DNA of 14,698 nt from CAZVLQ01 sp964628185 (GTDB lineage: Bacteria > Pseudomonadota > Zetaproteobacteria > Mariprofundales > Mariprofundaceae): NCBI GenBank assembly GCA_964628185.1, contig CAZVLQ010000032.1, forward strand, positions 1-14,698, written 5' to 3'. Shown one piece after another: positions 13,114 to 14,698 of this stretch. Position 1 is the stretch's first letter. The number at the start of each line of letters is the position of its first letter. A program made the position numbers and the translations under genes. The notes beneath the pieces were generated by a model that saw only the letters and a program-made list of their open reading frames with translations, made no database searches and was not told where the DNA came from.

Positions 13114-14412
13114 ATGGGAAAAGACGTGCATGAAATTCGCGTGGGTGTGGTCGGCCTGGGTTATGTGGGCCTGCCGCTGGCCCTGGCCTTCGGGCGCTGC
13201 CTGCCGACCTGCGGTTTCGACCTCGACCGGAACAAGGTGGACGCCTACCGCAAGGGCCGTGATCCGGCCGGGGAAATGGAAGCCGGGGCCTTCTCCGAGG
13301 CGAAAAATCTGGTTTATTCGACCGATCCGGCCGGGCTGCGCGCCTGCAATCGCATCGTGGTGGCCGTGCCGACGCCGGTGGATGCCGCCCATCAGCCCGA
13401 TCTGACGCCGGTGATCCGTGCCAGCGAAACCGTCGGGCGCCATATGGACCGGGGCACGATCGTTATTTTTGAATCCACGGTCTATCCGGGCGTCACCGAG
13501 GATATATGCGTGCCGATCCTGGAGCGGGAGTCGGGTCTGACATGCGGCGCGGATTTCACGGTGGGTTATTCGCCGGAGCGGGTCAACCCCGGCGACAAGA
13601 TTCACACGCTGGAGCGCATCGTCAAGGTGGTATCCGGTCAGGATGAAGCGACGCTGGAGAAGGTGGCCGGTCTGTATGAGCGAATCATCGAGGCGGGAAT
13701 TCACCGGGCCCCTTCCATCAAGGTGGCTGAGGCCGCCAAGGTGATTGAAAATACGCAGCGTGATCTGAACATCGCGCTGATGAACGAACTGGCCATTATC
13801 TTTGACAAAATGGGTATTGATACGGTGGATGTGCTGAAGGCGGCCGGAACGAAGTGGAATTTCCTTCCCTTCCGTCCCGGTCTGGTTGGCGGTCACTGCA
13901 TCGGCGTGGACCCGTATTACCTGACCCACAAGGCGGAACTGCTGGGCTACCAGCCGCAGGTGATTCTGGCGGGCCGCCGTATCAACGACGGTATGGGAAA
14001 ATTCGTTGCCGGGCAGACCATCAAGCGGATGATCATCACGGGCCGGCCGGTCAAGGGCGGCCGCGTGCTCGTTCTGGGACTGACGTTCAAGGAGGATTGC
14101 GCCGACCTGCGCAATTCACGCGTGCCCGACATCATTCATGAGTTGCAGGATTACGGCGTGGACGTACCGGTTTTCGATCCGCTGGCGGACGCATCCGGGG
14201 CAAGCAGGGAATACGGGATTAAACTGCAATCCTTCACCGATATCGGCCATGTGGATGCCATCGTGGCGGCGGCGCCGCATCAGTCCATTCTTGAGATCGG
14301 CGCCGGGCGGCTGGCCGCGCTGACGGATACCGGCGCCCCCTTCATGGACGTGAAATCGGCCTTCGACAGAGCCTCCCTCACCGCCGCCGGCTTCAACGTA
14401 TGGCGACTTTAG
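13114..14412 (+). CDS. tviB: UDP-N-acetylhexosamine 6-dehydrogenase (TviB/WbpO type)
   Basis: This enzyme should oxidise C6 of a UDP-N-acetylhexosamine with NAD+ to the uronic acid, a precursor for an acidic capsule or O-antigen. The product is 432 residues. The Rossmann motif GLGYVG is at 14-19, then the family motif ESTVYPG and YSPERVNPGD. Next comes KVAEAAKVIENTQRDLNIAL with Lys209 and Asn213. The catalytic Cys262 lies in FRPGLVGGHCIGVDPYYLT. The C-terminal UDP-binding domain has LGLTFKEDCADLRNSRV. Wording and length are closest to TviB of the Vi antigen pathway rather than to UDP-glucose dehydrogenase (Ugd). The exact sugar (GlcNAc or GalNAc) cannot be told from sequence. I chose ATG 13114 because GGAGAGG (13104-13110) precedes it. 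Its stop is followed at once by a repeat array. Confidence 0.9.
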   Translation: MGKDVHEIRVGVVGLGYVGLPLALAFGRCLPTCGFDLDRNKVDAYRKGRDPAGEMEAGAFSEAKNLVYSTDPAGLRACNRIVVAVPTPVDAAHQPDLTPVIRASETVGRHMDRGTIVIFESTVYPGVTEDICVPILERESGLTCGADFTVGYSPERVNPGDKIHTLERIVKVVSGQDEATLEKVAGLYERIIEAGIHRAPSIKVAEAAKVIENTQRDLNIALMNELAIIFDKMGIDTVDVLKAAGTKWNFLPFRPGLVGGHCIGVDPYYLTHKAELLGYQPQVILAGRRINDGMGKFVAGQTIKRMIITGRPVKGGRVLVLGLTFKEDCADLRNSRVPDIIHELQDYGVDVPVFDPLADASGASREYGIKLQSFTDIGHVDAIVAAAPHQSILEIGAGRLAALTDTGAPFMDVKSAFDRASLTAAGFNVWRL

Positions 14413-14497
14413 GACAGAGGCGAGGACTGAGGGGAAAGGGATGAGGACTGAGGGGAAAGGGATGAGGACTGAGGGGAAAGGGATGAGGACTGAGGGG
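14413..14497. repeat. Heptad array of 21-nt units running into the assembly gap
   Basis: After the tviB stop come at least three 21-nt units, each of the heptads GAGGACT, GAGGGGA and AAGGGAT, and a partial fourth ending at the N block. Read on the other strand this is TCAGTCC, TCATCCC, TTTCCCC, almost the same succession as in the cysS insert. The true length is unknown because the assembly breaks here. Confidence 0.93.
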
Positions 14498-14597
14498 NNN
14501 NNNNNNNNNNNNNNNNNNNNNNNNNNNNNNNNNNNNNNNNNNNNNNNNNNNNNNNNNNNNNNNNNNNNNNNNNNNNNNNNNNNNNNNNNNNNNNNNN
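14498..14597. other. Assembly gap of 100 N
   Basis: Exactly 100 N, a standard size for a gap of unknown length. It falls inside the repeat array, so it was probably caused by the repeats. Confidence 0.97.
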
Positions 14598-14607
14598 AAA
14601 GGGTAAG

Positions 14608-14698
14608 TTGAGCAAAGTTGAGCGGTTTGAGGATATTATTGCATGGCAGAAGGCCCGGAATCTTACCAAGGCCATCTACACAGCAACAAGTACAGGAT
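14608..14698 (+). CDS. Start of a second four-helix-bundle (S23/IVP) gene, cut by the window end
   Basis: The last 91 nt read as KVERFEDIIAWQKARNLTKAIY and onward, which matches the N-terminus of the gene at 3401 (VTRFEDLIGWQKARTLNREIY). It is therefore a second member of the same family. A TTG at 14608 with AAAGGG at 14598-14603 gives a plausible start; a start hidden in the gap cannot be ruled out. Like the first copy, it lies immediately downstream of a heptad array. The protein differs enough from the first (Asp-Ile-Ile-Ala against Asp-Leu-Ile-Gly, and more beyond) that it is not a recent exact duplicate. Confidence 0.8.
   Translation, partial: MSKVERFEDIIAWQKARNLTKAIYTATSTG

Noticed and set aside
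14409..14675. Minus-strand frame crossing the gap
   Set aside because: It is made of repeat translation and N, so it is not evidence of a gene.

Overview
The window looks like a GC-rich gammaproteobacterial chromosome. The run pyrG, kdsA, eno, ftsB is a gene order known from Pseudomonas-like and other gammaproteobacterial genomes. KdsA, the outer-membrane-type protein ends and the Wza/Wzz export genes indicate a Gram-negative envelope. I cannot name a genus. Everything supported is on the + strand. A 100-N block shows this is a draft scaffold.

Layout. (1) Positions 1-4930 hold polysaccharide export genes: the 3' end of an outer-membrane beta-barrel protein (possibly Wzi-like), a large multi-SLBB Wza-like export protein, a small four-helix-bundle (S23/IVP family) gene, and a Wzz-type chain-length regulator. 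(2) Positions 5138-12340 hold housekeeping genes: pyrG, then a tightly coupled run kdsA-eno-ftsB-gltX-cysS with 4-nt overlaps at most junctions. (3) Positions 12325-13070 hold a nucleotidyltransferase/HEPN (MNT-HEPN) toxin-antitoxin-like pair whose HEPN half is truncated. (4) Positions 13114-14412 hold a TviB/WbpO-type UDP-N-acetylhexosamine 6-dehydrogenase, which returns to the polysaccharide theme. After the gap comes the start of a second four-helix-bundle gene.

The most striking feature is a family of heptanucleotide repeats that I read as TCAGNNN (TCAGTCC, TCAGCCC, TCAGGGG, TCAGGGA, TCAGCAC, with variants such as TCGTTGC and TCATCCC). They occur at seven places in the window. They fill nearly the whole spacer on three sides of the export genes, often starting 1-3 nt after a stop codon and ending at a ribosome binding site. 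Where genes overlap and no spacer exists, they lie in frame inside essential genes: the C-terminal tail of FtsB, the N-terminus of GltX, and the linker between the catalytic and C-terminal domains of CysS. Three heptads make 21 nt, or seven codons, so an array of this kind is read as a seven-residue peptide repeat. Both four-helix-bundle genes sit directly beside such arrays, which suggests, but does not prove, a repeat-plus-protein mobile or hypermutable cassette.

How the genes work together. The SLBB protein, Wzz protein and UDP-sugar dehydrogenase would export, size and build an acidic surface polysaccharide. KdsA makes Kdo-8-phosphate for LPS. PyrG, Eno, GltX and CysS are central metabolism and translation, and FtsB is cell division. 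The overlaps imply that kdsA through the HEPN gene are translated from one message.
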